Source: Ophioderma brevispina | Taxonomy: Eukaryota > Echinodermata > Ophiuroidea > Amphilepidida > Ophiodermatidae | Assembly: GCA_023653785.1 (NCBI GenBank) | Contig: JAMKCH010041490.1 | Coordinates: 62,001 to 126,000, forward strand | Length of the DNA stretch: 64,000 bases | Reading direction: 5' to 3' | Shown here: piece by piece, positions 12,173 through 22,639 of the stretch | How positions within the stretch are numbered: the stretch's first letter is position 1 | How the letters are laid out: each line of letters begins with the position of its first letter | Made by a program: the position numbers and the translations under genes | The notes under the pieces: generated by a model | What the model saw: only the letters and a program-made list of their open reading frames with translations | The model's database searches: none | What the model was told of the DNA's origin: nothing

Positions 12173-12685
12173 AGTGAACTCATAAGTGAAATAACAAGTA
12201 AACATGTGTCATCTCACAGTGACCAATGGACCTTACTCTATTAGTAATGCCCATTACCTGTTCCTTTGAATCGGCAGCCGCAACTGTAATATAATAATCA
12301 AAGCACTTAAAGCATCAACATCCACATTTTTTTTTATTTTGGACAAGTAAGATTGCAGCCAATACAAGAAGTTCGATTAATGTTTATCTGTGCGGTAAAC
12401 AGCTGTCTACCCCGATGCCCACCCATATTTTGTGAGGTGTGTGTCTCTGCATGTGCAGGGAAGGAACAACTAATGACAATTCGTAGTCCTTCCGGGTGTT
12501 ATGTGTGTGTGTTTGTCGTTAAGTTTGGTGTATGTGTGTTAAAGGTTTATAGTTACCTTTTTTAAATTTATAATGCATGGACACCCAATAAGTCCAAATT
12601 CTTAGCCAGCAAGTTTCTGGTGGAACTCCCCTTTCCCTTTCAAACTTGCTAGCATTATAATAAATAGGGACAGCAGTCCAAATAG
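12173..12685. other. No gene recognised
   Basis: No supported ORF; a GTGT-rich patch lies at about 12,498-12,540. Confidence 0.4.
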
Positions 12686-12689
12686 TCCC

Positions 12690-13080
12690 AATTATGTGGT
12701 TGGAAAATAAGTTTAAACAAGATATGACCTAAGTGACCCCTGGAATGATCTTTGACCCCCTCATCTGTTACCCCACAGAAGACCCCTTGCCTCAATGGAA
12801 AGGATGCCAGTATAAACTTGATCATCGGTGTGCTAAAAAAGTTACAGTATTTGAAGTGTCAACCAAATGGTGTGTACTAGACGCTATCTAATGACCCTAA
12901 GTGATCCCTCAATGACTTGGACTCTATCTGTTTTACCCCCACATAAGGACCCCTTATCTCAATGCCTGAGCATACTGAGTATGAACTTGTGAGCTTGATA
13001 CAGCATGGGCTAAAAAGCTACCGTAAGTTGGAAAAAAGTGTCAACCAAAAGGGTATACTAAATGTTTTGACACAGAAAGG
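12690..13080. repeat. Two tandem copies of a ~180-bp unit
   Basis: Copy one, about 12,715-12,885, and copy two, about 12,886-13,070, share the same landmarks in order: AAGTGA-CCCT, CATCTGTTACCCC (or TATCTGTTTTACCCC), GACCCCTT, CTCAATG, GGGCTAAAAAG (or GTGCTAAAAAAG) and GTGTCAACCAAA. No coding potential seen. Confidence 0.75.
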
Positions 13081-13618
13081 GACAAATAGCGACACGCAAA
13101 ATGCTGACATAAAGTCTTTCCAATACACTGGGATTACATAAAAGGGGATCCATATCAACAAGCAATCCTTAAAAATCATAATCAGGGGATTGCGGAATTC
13201 AGGAAAGTGATTGAAAGTTACTGTTACCTACAGAGAAACAATTTCTCTTAATTATGGGGCAGGAAAAAATCTAATTGCCTACTACCTAGACTGCAACCAA
13301 TCCCAGATTGAAAGCAGTGTTATATGTAAATTGTACAGTGTTTTGAAATGTGCTTCATGAAATATCAGCTGTTGTTGATGTTATATTGCACTAGTTACAA
13401 AAGTTTACTAGACCTTATGTCTCCAACTGCATTGAAACATTCTGAAAATGTCCACTTTTGTTACTTTTAATGAGGTAATGTATTAACCCTAATAGATGTG
13501 CAGGCTGTTGGAATAGTTTGCAACTAAGAAAACATTCACACAGATAAAACATTAAATACACCAACAGTCTAGCCATTTATTTATTAAACACCAACAATTA
13601 TTATTCGGGATGTAATGT
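13081..13618. other. No gene recognised
   Basis: AT-rich unique sequence with no supported feature. Confidence 0.4.
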
Positions 13619-13622
13619 TTAA

Positions 13623-13845
13623 AGGCACATTTCATGATTCTAGCACCTATGTTTTATCCATGGTTGACAAGATATCCTTGAGAAAAGCTTATTCCCAAAG
13701 TTTCCGTTGATTCCAATCATATAGTTTGGTGTTATAGGAAATCACGGGGTCCCATAGGCTACGGCACTGTGGAGTATTTTCCGTGACCTTCCTATGAAAG
13801 ATTATGAAAGAGAGAAAAATATATGTTGTAATCGGGTAGGGCACC
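13623..13845 (-). mobile_element. TTAA-flanked MITE, family B copy 2
   Basis: It is bounded by TTAA at 13,619-13,622 and 13,846-13,849. The left end AGGCACATTTCATGATTC resembles the right end of the 7,682 element read in reverse, and the shared inner segment ATATCCTTGAGAAAAGCTTA is the same in both. It is 223 bp and non-autonomous. Confidence 0.75.
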
Positions 13846-14322
13846 TTAAACACAGATGTCTATGGAGAATGGCCATATGAGAGCACTACAGACTGCCAAA
13901 TAAAAAAACTATACAACCAAACTAAAAATTATAAAAAAATATGAACTGTGCATTTCTGCAAGATATTTGACTTCATTTGTTAGACAAGTTCCTAAGCTAA
14001 ACCTCATTTTATTCCATCCAATTTGATGGATCCTAAACCGGAGATTATGTCAATGAACACAAAGGATAAAATTACCACTTGACCAGTTGAAGGTTTTTTT
14101 TCCCCCCAAGAAACTTAAGGCTTAAGGCGTGTAGCATAATTGTGGGATTATTAAAATTTAAACCATTAAAAAAAAAATATTGTAACAGATCAGAGTGAAT
14201 GTATTATCATGCAATGAAATGATCAAATATTATTTTTCAAACAGTGAAAGCACCAAAATTATGTTGTGGGGAAAGGGGGACTCGCTATCAATGGGACAAT
14301 ATCATGAAATCCATGGAATTTT

Positions 14323-15600
14323 TTGGGGGAATTGATGCTTGATGATGAACTAATGCAAACAGACAACATTTCTCTGCGGAGGACAAAGGCCATGGACAAT
14401 ACTCTCAGGGAAGGGCAATTCCCCTTCCCGTTCCCGAATCCTCCAAGATGCCAGGGAGGGGAGGAACATAATGAACGAAAAGAAAAGAAAGCAGTGTTGA
14501 CAAAGAAGAATAAAGGAAAGGATGGTTGGTGTTCAAGGTCTCAGTTTACTTTCAACAAGGGTGTTTTTTAGGTTCTACTTATGCTGAAAACCGGAAGTAG
14601 GCTGTGAGACAACAAGAATGTTGGAATTGAATTTCCCAATTATTGGCAATTGTGACCTTATAAATCATGTTACATCACAGAAGCAGGACTTATACCGGTT
14701 TTTATTGAATTTCCCAAAAGGTAAATGCGTCAGTCAAGCTAAAGCTAGAAGCCCACAAAAGTGTGGTTTGGTTGGGTAATTGTTATTGGCTGATAGAAAT
14801 AGTGTTACAGATCATGTTAGGCAGAAATCTGAGAAGGATGGAAGCATATTCCCCATCACCAAAACTCTAAAAAAAAAACACATTTGCCCTCAGCACATCA
14901 TCAAGGTAATGGGTTATATTCCCAACTCACCTGATCTCGATCCACTAGCAAGTTTAGTCTGTGATACTATGGCAGAGGGCTTTGTTGAACCTAAGTTGGC
15001 AAACTTTACTCAATGAAATTGCCACTGACTAGCACCTCCACTACCCCTGGACCACACTGGGTTATTTGTGGTTGTAAATAGACTAGCAGATGATGGTGGC
15101 CCAAGCCACTTTCAATATAGTAACTCACCCAAAGGAGGTCAAATAGATGAAGAAATCATTACACAAACCAAATTTAAGCACTTTGATATGGGTCAGTTGT
15201 GGGCACTGACCTCGAACATGGAGAGTGGGTCTGATCGCTGAGTGTCACACAGGAAGTTGCTTTTTTACTGTTACAATAGACATAACAATGCATAACCTTT
15301 CAAAGTTAAAGGACTTTGGTATAACAATAGAACATCTGAGTGAATATGTGCACCAACAGGCGTATGTATTGTTTCCCACCATATTTCAAGGTAAAAAAAA
15401 GCAACTTCCGTTGTTGTAACACTCGGCGGACAATTCAAATGTGCGGAGCCCGCTATCATGTGTGTAGAGGCCGTGGTCATGGGGTTTCCCATGACCTTTT
15501 ATACGACATTTCCTCCTCCATGATGCATACAGAAGAATTCAAAATTATCCGTACAGTGGAGTTGATCTTCAGCCTCCCAAAAACAGTTTTGGAATAAGAA
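14323..15600 (+). pseudogene. Possible decayed coding region, unidentified
   Basis: Several plus-strand frames stay open in succession: 14,323-14,571 (about 82 codons, basic C-terminal half), 14,780-15,016 (78 codons, with PNSPDLDPLASLVCDTMAEG), about 15,035-15,240 (67 codons, with GLFVVVNRLADDGG and GQLWALTSNMES), and 15,340-15,597. The frame changes look like an old coding sequence broken by frameshifts. I recognise no domain. The interval 13,850-14,320 to its left holds nothing I can support. Confidence 0.3.
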
Positions 15601-15667
15601 AATAGTCCTTTATAACGTATTAAAAAAAATCCTGAAATTTTCATCAAGATTTTGGGTTATGTGTTAA

Positions 15668-16010
15668 AGGGGGATGACATGATTTAATCGATAAAATTTT
15701 TCATCCTGAGAGAATGGCCTTCACCTCAAAACCCCATCTTGTAAAGTTTCCTGCCGCTATTTCAACCCATTTTGAAGTGAGAGTAAATGTGATTTTGTAT
15801 CCCATAGGAGTACCAATGGAGAATTAAATGGTCGACCAAAAATGGGCATATTGGTCGCTCATTAACATCCAAACCAAATCTTTAGCCCTAAAATTTCACA
15901 GAGTACATGAGAAAAAATAGTAACTTTCTTCTGATACCAAAATTGACCACTTCCAGTAAAATCTGGGGGCCCTGGGAACTTTGTTAGATGCAAAAATGCT
16001 TTCCCCATAT
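15668..16010 (+). repeat. Dispersed repeat 'Y', copy 1
   Basis: It aligns colinearly with 21,884-22,235 through AAAGGGGGATG, GGCCTTCAC, CCATCTTGT, ATGGTCGAC, GAGAAAAAATAGTA and GACCACTTCC. The left end sits at TTAA followed by AGGGGGATGA, which resembles the start of the TTAA elements, but I find no matching right end. Noncoding. Confidence 0.7.
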
Positions 16011-16089
16011 CAGCCCCACATTTAATGGCCAGACACTATCAACAACAAGCCCAAGAAGAAGAAATCGTACATGAAGCACAACTGTTGAA

Positions 16090-17709
16090 ATGATTTCCAT
16101 TGCATCAAGAACACGCTTGTGCACAGTGAACCTCAACTACAGGAGAATATCCATGGATAAGCACTTAAGCCTCGGCCTGGAAGAACAAGGAGAAATGCAG
16201 CAACAGGAGGTGGGGTTTTCTTTTTATCACCAACAAAGGCTCTCAAGTCATGTGCCAACCTTATCAACCTTAATGAGCGCATCTTGAAGCTTACACTGAC
16301 GGGTAATCCTGAAACAACAGTCATTTGCTGTTACAGCCCCCACAACGACTATCCAGACGAAACTGTCTCTCACTTTTACCATGAACTTTCCACTGCCATC
16401 AGTACAGTTCCAGCCCATAATCATCTGTACATCCCTGGAGATTACAATGCTAAGCTGGGGCCTGATGATGCATTGTTAACTTGCAACAATGAGTCCAACA
16501 GAAATGGAATGCACCTGAAGGACTTCACGGCACAATTTAACCTTGTTGCCACTTACGCAAGATACCAAAATCAAGCAGGTAGACTGTGGACACACCGCCG
16601 CCCAAATGGAGAACCTGTCCAACTAGACTATATTCAGGTCAGAAAGAAGTGGATTAGCAGCATTAAGAACTCAAGAGCCTACAACACTTTTGAAGCTGTT
16701 AAGTCTGATCACAGAATTGTCTCTTGCAGGAGCCAGATAAGTTATCGTCAGAGTAAACCCCCCTCCCAGAGATCCCATGAAAACAATTGACTGGAGGAAG
16801 GTAGTGGGGGGATACAAAGCTTTGTGAGCAGTATACTGTAGCTGTACATAACAGGTTCGACACTCTTCTTGATGAGCTGGAAGACAAGAACTTCAGCACA
16901 GTATATGATGTCCTCACTTCAGCCAACAAAGAAATGGCAATTGGAAGATGTACCTCGAAGAAAGAAGGAATGACTGCCGTGACCTCAAACGACAAAGTCA
17001 GCAAAGCCAGAGAAAAACTAAAGTCTGCAGCCAAGAAGCACCATACTAAATCCACCAGAAGCTCCAAGCAGAACCTTGATGCTGCTAAGGCTGCACTTGA
17101 TGATGCTTACACTGTGGTGCTTGAGGAGCATGTTAAGTCCAAGGCTGAAGCACTTGACACCCTACATCTTGAAAACAAGCATGCTGCTGCCTGGGAGGCC
17201 CTGAGGGAGCTAACTGATAAGAAGGCTACCCCACCTATAAGAATCAAAGGTGAAACAACTGAAGAGCGCCTTGACACATGGTTTCAGCACTTTAGTTCTC
17301 TATTTGGCAAGCCAGTTCAGAATAACACTAACCTTGATGAACCTGTCCTCAATCACAAGATAGCAGACACCCTTCCCATCCAGACTGGACCTTTCACTGT
17401 AGGGGAGCTTCAGATCTGCCTGAAGAAACTGAACAACACCAAGACACCAATCCCTCCAATTTCATCTTCTGTTGCCCAACGCCGTGCACGATTTGCTGGT
17501 CACTGTCATTGTGGGATTGATCAGGTAGTCCCTCAGACGTCACATTTTGGAAGTTACCTTGCCAAAAAAGGGTCGTGCAGCCCCTTTAACTACAGTGATG
17601 TAAAGTTCCGAGACATCCAGCAGGATCCCTCTGACATCCCCAACTGAATGAGAAACAGGGACATTTGGTGCTACATGGTGAACAGCATCTCGGCTGCGGC
17701 CGTTAGATA
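16090..17709 (+). pseudogene. Internally deleted LINE (endonuclease plus tail)
   Basis: A non-LTR retrotransposon copy. The APE-type endonuclease domain is visible from about 16,120 to 16,790: CCYSPHNDYPDE, the catalytic-loop GDYNAKLG (usually GDFNAKLG), LWTHRRPNG, QLDYI and a terminal SDHRIV. This domain nicks target DNA. A frameshift falls at the G run near 16,805. The frame then stays open to 17,647 through an Ala/Lys-rich linker. The reverse transcriptase domain is absent: the linker ends at LNNTKTP and joins, near 17,455-17,475, directly to the C-terminal tail containing RRARFAGHC. A TGA at 17,645-17,647 is followed in frame by a further 20 tail-like codons to TAG at 17,707-17,709. It resembles animal proteins annotated as craniofacial development protein 2-like, which are LINE products. 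It cannot be autonomous. Confidence 0.85.
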
Positions 17710-17994
17710 GATAGGGGACAAGGCTATTAGCGATCGGACCGTGGACCTTTAAACCAATGATGACACCTAAAGTTGGAATTTCTTAGCCACCATAGTAACT
17801 GAGATCAAGTGTGTACAAGTGACCAACCAGGGAGTATACCAATCTTTCTCTGGACAGGTATAGACTTCAAATCTTAAAAATCTGTTAAAAATAATTGGAT
17901 TTCATCATGGCAATAATACAATACAGTGTACACAAATAAATTGCAAGACTGCCATTTCTTAGCAGACCACCTGCTACCCTGCAATATGCTTCTG

Positions 17995-18339
17995 TGAGAT
18001 TTTGGCTTGAAATTATGCCCCAGGACCATAAGCAATCTGGAGAAATATTCTAAGTCAAATTTTATTGCTCATGCTCATATGGTCCTGGAGCAGTATTTGA
18101 CTTGGAATATTTCTCCACTGCTCTAGGAGCATATTTGCCATGTGCTCTTGGGCCATTTGTGTATTCAAATATGCTCCAGGAGCATATTCAGCATATTCAA
18201 ATATGCTCCTGGACCAAATTTTGATTTATGCTCCAGGACCATATGGCAAATATGGTCCTGGACCATATTTGACTTAGAATATTTTTCCAGCTTATTACCA
18301 CCATATGGTCCTGGAGTATAAGTTTGGGCCAAAATCTCA
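17995..18339. mobile_element. 345-bp foldback of nested palindromes
   Basis: The ends are inverted: TGAGATTTTGGC at the left, GCCAAAATCTCA at the right, with ATATTCTAAGTCAAAT near the left paired to ATTTGACTTAGAATATT near the right. Between them are repeated short near-perfect palindromes built from ATATGGTCC/GGACCATAT and ATATGCTCC/GGAGCATAT, at least eight half or whole units. Noncoding. It resembles a MITE with multiplied internal binding sites or a hairpin element; the family is unknown. Confidence 0.85.
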
Positions 18340-18826
18340 AATAAACCTGTTATCCTTTGACCTATACCTGGTTAATTAGGTGTCCTATACATGACCATTG
18401 ATATTTTTACTTCTTTGGATCGCCTGTTTGGGCTGAAGAAGCAGTGGTGGCAGATGGGGGGGGGGTCTGGTAAATTTGGTCAAATTTTCAAAATAATCCC
18501 AGATCACTTGTATGCAACACTTTTCTCTCCAAGTAATAAACCTGTAAGAATATTACAAAAATCAGAGCACAAGAAATGATAGAGGGCGGATTATGGTGAG
18601 AATTTGCTAAATTCTGATCAGAACTCCTCTGTAAATCATGCCATAGGTGGTGCTATATAGCATAGTACAGTCTGTATGTGTAGACATATCCACAGGCTTA
18701 GATTTTTAATTTTAAAATCATTTCAGCTTGGTGAGCCAACTTCACTGTAAGGCAGTATTTCTAATTTTGTTGTAAAGAAAATAGAAAACAAATGAGCACT
18801 GATTTACCTTTGTGAACTTTATACCA
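18340..18826. other. No gene recognised
   Basis: Contains a G8 run at about 18,457; the 62-codon ORF at 18,391 has no recognisable feature. Confidence 0.4.
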
Positions 18827-19790
18827 CACTGTTAAAAATAAACTTGTAAAAAAACAGACATTTGACTGGCAGCTGGGACTCACTACATGCAGAACGTAAA
18901 ATAACTGGAGCCGTAAAAATACGAAACCATTGCATGGAACGTAAAATAACGGCGTAAAATCTCAGCTTCGACGTTGTTGTTGGTTTTTGACTTGTTTAAA
19001 CAATATTAAGAATTAAAACGTTATTACAATCCTCTAACCAAATTTTAACATTGTAGTTATGGCATCCTACAAACGTTGTATTTACGTTACCACATGGTTG
19101 TAAAAAAGTTATATTTCAGGCAAACAATTTTGAGAAAAAAAGGCAATAAACAAAGGGAAAACGTGAAGAAATAAAGATTTAAACCAGTTTATATGGTAAT
19201 GTACACATTCTATTATCACCAATTAATCATCACATGAAGAAACTTAACACATATACCTTACATAGATTCGAACCCGGGCCGTAAGATTACAAGTCCTAAA
19301 CCTTATCCACTACACTACATGACTTTACTGATAGCAGATGCTAAAATTAAATATATATAAGTGTGTGTACTACTTTTTTCAAATTAAACTAAATATAATA
19401 CAAAAAGGAGGAAAAGAGTTTTTAAAAACTATTTTTAAAAATGATAGGGAAAATAAGATTCTGCATTTTTTTAATGACGTTACTTACGACGTTATTTAAC
19501 ATATTTTATAGGTAAAACGATTTTCATAGTTCGTATTCTTACATTAAAAACAAGTAAGTTACGAAAGAACGTAATATTATGGAAAATATAATCACGGTCA
19601 GCGTATAAATACTACCTTTTTTCAAAATGTGTAGTATTATTTTTAGCCATTGTTTATTTACATTTTTCTGCTTCCAAATTGTAATTTTATGTTAGGTATA
19701 TGTAATAAAGCGTGAAGATTGTTCAATAATTGTGGTTTACCGTAATTTAAAAGGTAAAGTCTGGTAAAATTAGGAACATTTTTAACAGTG
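18827..19790. mobile_element. 964-bp element with CACTGTTAAAAAT termini
   Basis: It starts CACTGTTAAAAAT and ends with its exact inverse at 19,778-19,790. The left subterminal region contains CAGCTGGGACTC, shared with the MITE at 8,647. Inside are repeated GTAAAATAAC and ACGTTATTT motifs in both orientations. No transposase frame is visible, so it is non-autonomous. A tRNA-like segment lies inside on the minus strand. No clear target duplication. Confidence 0.75.
19257..19330 (-). tRNA. tRNA-like segment (Thr-TGT-like), likely pseudogene
   Basis: Read on the minus strand it has an A-box-like TAGTGTAGTGG, a 5-bp anticodon stem TAGGA/TCTTA enclosing CTTGTAA (anticodon TGT), and a B box GGGTTCGAATC. 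The T stem pairs at only three of five positions and the acceptor arms do not pair, so a working tRNA is unlikely. It may be a tRNA-derived SINE head captured by the surrounding transposon. Confidence 0.4.
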
Positions 19791-19892
19791 CAGCTAACAA
19801 ATTTGAGCATTATTATTAAATGTTTCCCTGGAAGTTTTTCACAAATTCTACCATTTGTTCCTGATTGTATTTTTTTCAATTTAAAAATGTGT

Positions 19893-20235
19893 TATTATAG
19901 CTGTTGTTGCTGTTGTTCTGTTTTATTCATTGCCATTTTTTCACCAGCTTTATTTTGCTTATCATTTCTTGGTTTTTGTCTCACTTGGAAGATTAAAAAC
20001 TGATGGGAATACTATCATTATAAGCTTGAGACAAGGACAAAAATGGTAAATAGTTAAAAAGCATATTATGCTAAAACACAAGTTGATTTACTGTAGGCTA
20101 TAGGTGCTCTTGCCAGTGGTTGTACTGTTACAGAGCACTAGCCAGTTTCTATCTGATACACTTCCTATGTATGATGGTCTTTCCCACTAGTCAGTGTAAC
20201 ATTTTGATTCAAGAAGATCCAAATTGATAACTTTG
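19893..20235 (+). repeat. Repeat unit R, copy 1 (partial)
   Basis: First of the direct R copies. Landmarks in order: TATAGCTGTTGTTGC, TGTTCTGTTTT, CATTGCCATT, AGCTTGAGACAAGGACAAA, TACTGTTACAGAGCACTAGCC, then TTGATTCAAGAAGAT. Noncoding. The stretch to 20,550 on its right has nothing else I can support. Confidence 0.75.
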
Positions 20236-20554
20236 CCCTGACTTGTAAAAGTCAATTGTATCCTTACTCCTTAGCATGCAAAACACACATACAAATCTGA
20301 GGTGATGTACATCAATGTGACAGACGTTCGAAATATCAACGTTTGGTATATTACATACTGATGGATGGTGACGATACAAAAGTAAATAATGATTCAACAT
20401 CTGTTACTATGTCAAACAGCAATTTAGCCAAAGTAATATTTTCTTGTATTCCATACTTGCCAGTAGCCTTATTGAATTTTATCTGTGTACAAGCATGGTT
20501 GCATTACTGGTGGTCTGTCAGTGTGTCTGTCTGACCGCGTCTATTTTCTCAGAG

Positions 20555-20935
20555 ACCAAGGGTCGCACGTTCCTGAAACTTGGTGGTGGGTGCCCCTTGA
20601 CCTTCCAAAGACCAAGTTTGTATTGGTTAGTGGATCAAAGGTCATCAGGGGGCATTCAAGGTCAAATGGGGTCAATGTTGGTGTATCGACTTGAAACTTG
20701 GAGGGGGTCGATTGTTGATGCCGAAAGTTTTAAAGGTCATGACAAGGTCATTAGGGATCATTCAAGGTCAAAGGAGTTCAAATGGGGTAAACATTGGTGT
20801 ACAGACATGAAACTTGGAGGGGGGGTTGATTGTTGATGCCAAAAATCTTAAATATCACAACAAGGTCATCGGGGGTCATTCAAATCAAAGGAGGTCAAAT
20901 GGGGTAAACTTTGTACAAGACAATACAAGTTTGCA
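20555..20935 (+). repeat. ~120-bp tandem repeat rich in AGGTCA
   Basis: About three diverged units share CATTCAAGGTCAAA, GGGGT(C/A)AA, GTGTA, GAAACTTGGAGGGGG and GATTGTTGATGCC. Each unit holds two or three AGGTCA hexamers, seven or so in total. Overlapping short ORFs are in different frames and not credible as genes. Confidence 0.8.
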
Positions 20936-20995
20936 AATATTAATCTTGTTTTTCAATTCAATTTGATAATATGAACCTTATATATTGGTGTTTAA

Positions 20996-21345
20996 AGGTG
21001 CAACGAGAGTTTTCAAATAACAGGTGTCCCGAAAAAATGTGAAAATTCTGATTTTGGCACTGGTGTAAAGCTTTATATCAAAAACATCACCATCTGTGAG
21101 GATTAAGCCTAGAACTGTTGCTTTGGTACAAAAAATATGAAATTTCTATTTTTGTATAGGAGCAAATACGAAATTCAGCCTATGTTTTATATTGAAATAT
21201 AAGCATATAAAAATCACCTTTGTTTTCACTTTTAAGACAGTACTGTACCAAAATACAAGGTAAGAAATCATTTGAGTGTTTTATCTATATTAGACACCTA
21301 CATATGACACCTTACATGGATGTCTCAAAATCTCTCGTTGCACCT
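20996..21345 (+). mobile_element. TTAA-flanked MITE, family A copy 2
   Basis: Bounded by TTAA at 20,992-20,995 and 21,346-21,349, with 14-bp perfect termini AGGTGCAACGAGAG and inverse. It is 350 bp, noncoding, and the better-preserved copy of the family also present inverted at 11,499-11,768. Confidence 0.9.
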
Positions 21346-21374
21346 TTAAGTGACTCTGGAATATTTTTTCAGTG

Positions 21375-22440
21375 CTCTTATAGCTGCTGTTGCATAGTTC
21401 TGTTTTGTTTCTTGCCATTGTCAGTGTTTTTGCTTTTGCTGATCGATTCTTGGTTTTGTCTTACTTGGAGAATGAAAAATTAGGGAATATTTTCATCATT
21501 AACTTGAGATGTTGACAAAAATTGAAAACAGGAAGAGATTTTTTGGATGATACCAATTTCTCTCAAATAGCACTTGATCAGTTGTAGACCAACTACAGAG
21601 AATGTTTCGAAGGTTTATTGGACAAACAAGCACGAAAGAAAACTGCAAACCTTGTTTTGAACTGGCCTGCTTTAAACAGTCTCTTATGCAAAAACATATG
21701 TTGAAGTACTTAATAGGCTGTAGGTGTGCTTGCAGGTAGTTGTATTGTTACAGAGTACTTGCCTATCAGAGCATTGTGGAGAGCATTAGGACTGAATTGA
21801 AAAATAATATAAAGAAAGCCCATGGCATCCCATAGAACAGTGAGGTCGAATAAAACAAAGTGGCTGTCATCTATGCAAACTAAAGGGGGATGGCCCGATT
21901 TAAGGATATTAAGTTTTCATCTTGATAGATTGGCCTTCACTCCAAAACTCCATCTTGTTAAGTACCCCTGTGCCGATATTTACAATCCGTTTTGATGTGA
22001 GAGCTAAAACGTTATTTTGGATCCCCATAGAGGCTGTGGTAAATTAATATGGTCGACAAATGAGGCCACACACAGCACACCCCCCCCTTTTTTTTCGCTC
22101 ATAACTGCCAACCAAACATCATTTGCTCTAAGATTTCATTCACAGAGTTAATGAGAAAAAATAGTAGCTTTCTTAAATTCTGATACCAAAATCTTGACCA
22201 CTTCCGGTAACATCTTGGGCTTCTGGGGATGAATGCTATTGAGTGATCAGTGGCCATGGACTTGTTTCAGTTTTTAATACCAATGCAACTGTGCAAAAAT
22301 ACAAAGTATCCCGGAATTGGGGTTGCTCTTAAAAAATGTGCTGTATTTCTTAAGTTGTTGTTTTGACTTTATACATTTAATTGTACGATTCTCTTTCCCA
22401 CTTGTCAGTGTAATATTGTGATTCAGGAAGATGAATTGCT
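21375..22440 (+). repeat. Repeat unit R, copy 2, interrupted by repeat Y
   Basis: R landmarks run from TATAGCTGCTGTTGC at about 21,380 through AAAGCCCATGGCATCCC at about 21,817, resume at about 22,345, and reach GTGATTCAGGAAGATGAA at about 22,420. The middle, 21,884-22,235, is a copy of repeat Y. No coding potential. Confidence 0.75.
21884..22235 (+). repeat. Dispersed repeat 'Y', copy 2
   Basis: Colinear with 15,668-16,010. It includes a C/T homopolymer near 22,080 absent from the first copy. Confidence 0.7.
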
Positions 22441-22639
22441 AACCCCCAAATTTCTGCAATGATTTTATAACAGTGCTATGGAGAAATACCCTATTTCGCC
22501 CCCTCAGAAAATGCCTCGGCACCCCTTCTCTGGCCCCCATTTTCAAAGGTCTGGTTACGCAGGCTGGAGACTGTCACAAGATGGGTGAGATTCCCAAACT
22601 GTTTCCGAAAACTTCCTCAACAATTAAAACCATGAATGA

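Noticed and set aside
16133..17067. Minus-strand ORFs of 63 and 122 codons
   Set aside because: Shadows of the plus-strand LINE coding sequence.
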